Assembly (NCBI GenBank): GCA_001247695.2
Contig: LGRX02033498.1
Coordinates: 1-64,000 of the forward strand
Source of the DNA: Cymbomonas tetramitiformis
Taxonomy: Eukaryota > Chlorophyta > Pyramimonadophyceae > Pyramimonadales > Pyramimonadaceae
Length of the DNA stretch: 64,000 nucleotides
Direction of reading: 5' to 3'
Shown: positions 63,480 through 64,000 of the stretch, piece after piece
Numbering within the stretch: position 1 is the first letter of the stretch
How the letters are laid out: each line of letters starts with the position of its first letter
The notes under the pieces: generated by a model
What the model was told of the DNA's origin: nothing
The model's database searches: none
The model's input: the letters and a program-made list of their open reading frames with translations, nothing else
Position numbers and translations under genes: made by a program

Positions 63480-64000
63480 TTTGTTGAAATTGAAGGGAAA
63501 ATGCGAAAGTGCAATTTTACATATGTCATTTTGCTCTACGTTAGATTTCCAAATTTTCAATCTCAACTAATTTTGATCTACGTTAGTTTTCTGATTTCAG
63601 TTTTTGGAATGCTTGATTTCAGATTTTTTTACATTTGTCATTTTGCTCTACGTTAGATTTCCGATTTTCAATTTTGGCTAATTTGGCTCTATGTTGGATG
63701 TCAGTTTTCAGTTTTTGGAATGCTCCATTTCAGACTTTTGCATTTGTCATTTTGCTCTATGTTAGATTTTCCAAATTTCAATTTTGGCTGATTTTGCTCT
63801 ACGTTAGATTTCAGGTTTCAGTTTTTTGAATGCTTGATTTCAGATTTTACAAACCAATTTCAGATTTTTGTATTTGTCATTTTGCTCCACATTAGATTTC
63901 CGATTTTCAGTTTTGGCTGATTTTGCTCTACGGTGGATTTCAGATTTCAGTTTTGGAATGCTTGATTTCAGATTCTGCTATTGTCATTTTGCTCTACGTT
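63480..64000. repeat. AT-rich satellite related to 7,200-7,987
   Basis: About four to five units of roughly 115 bp with TTTGCTCTACGTTAGATTTCC, 'ggaatgcttgatttcagatttt' and 'catttgtcattttgctcta'. Continues past the window edge. It abuts the first visible exon of the CACTA-type gene. Confidence 0.88.

Noticed and set aside
1..64000. CRISPR arrays, operons, ribosome binding sites, riboswitches
   Set aside because: Tandem arrays here lack unique spacers between constant repeats, genes have spliceosomal introns, and nothing suggests prokaryotic DNA.

Overview
The window is nuclear DNA of a eukaryote. Genes are split by GT-AG introns, several transposon classes are present, and base composition is a patchwork of AT-rich spacer, very GC-rich minisatellite and moderately GC-rich exons. 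The gene content (sterol-type UDP-glycosyltransferase, phytanoyl-CoA dioxygenase-like oxygenase, myotubularin, MAP2K-like kinase) and a short plant-type telomere-like CCCTAAA stretch near 51.0 kb would suit an alga or related protist. I cannot name the organism.

Layout. 0-12.2 kb: no convincing host gene. An AT-rich stretch with degenerate retroelement scraps is followed by large tandem arrays built on an 8-mer CATGGACC (5.7-6.95, 8.8-9.6, 10.9-11.85 kb), a 337-bp higher-order repeat (7.2-8.0 kb) and a GCATGC-based array (11.9-12.2 kb). One broken acidic ORF lies at 8.2-8.8 kb. 12.9-18.6 kb: an unknown 250-aa ORF, a two-exon gene ending in an HSP70-like segment, a small Tim17/22/23-like (PRAT) protein and the C-terminal part of a MAP2K-like kinase. 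19.2-24.6 kb: a transposase-like split gene (HTH near the N-terminus, homeodomain at the C-terminus) with a 3,289-bp Gag-only LTR retrotransposon in one intron. 25.7-28.2 kb: a single-exon C2-GRAM-myotubularin phosphatase. 33.7-44.8 kb (minus): a UDP-glycosyltransferase gene spread over 11 kb, its introns filled with a tRNA-derived SINE, a MITE and other repeats. 46.7-48.9 kb (minus): a five-exon SAM-dependent methyltransferase gene that I can splice completely (241 aa). 49.2-53.8 kb (minus): a phytanoyl-CoA dioxygenase-family gene spliced across eleven exons, including a 36-nt microexon. 54.7-64.0 kb: transposon territory, with an RT C-terminal remnant, a DDE-like transposase ORF with a 173-bp tandem array, and a CACTA-type (DUF4218/DUF4216) gene with GAAGAC repeats.

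Two themes recur. First, minisatellites sit inside introns of the resolvable multi-exon genes; in the methyltransferase gene the repeat unit carries the intron's own 3' splice site. Second, short inserts are flanked by paired palindromes or hairpins. The clearest are two related ~180-bp inserts, each bounded by a duplicated hairpin whose stem differs between the two loci. Exon models were built by hand from splice-site phase and family motifs; none has transcript support.
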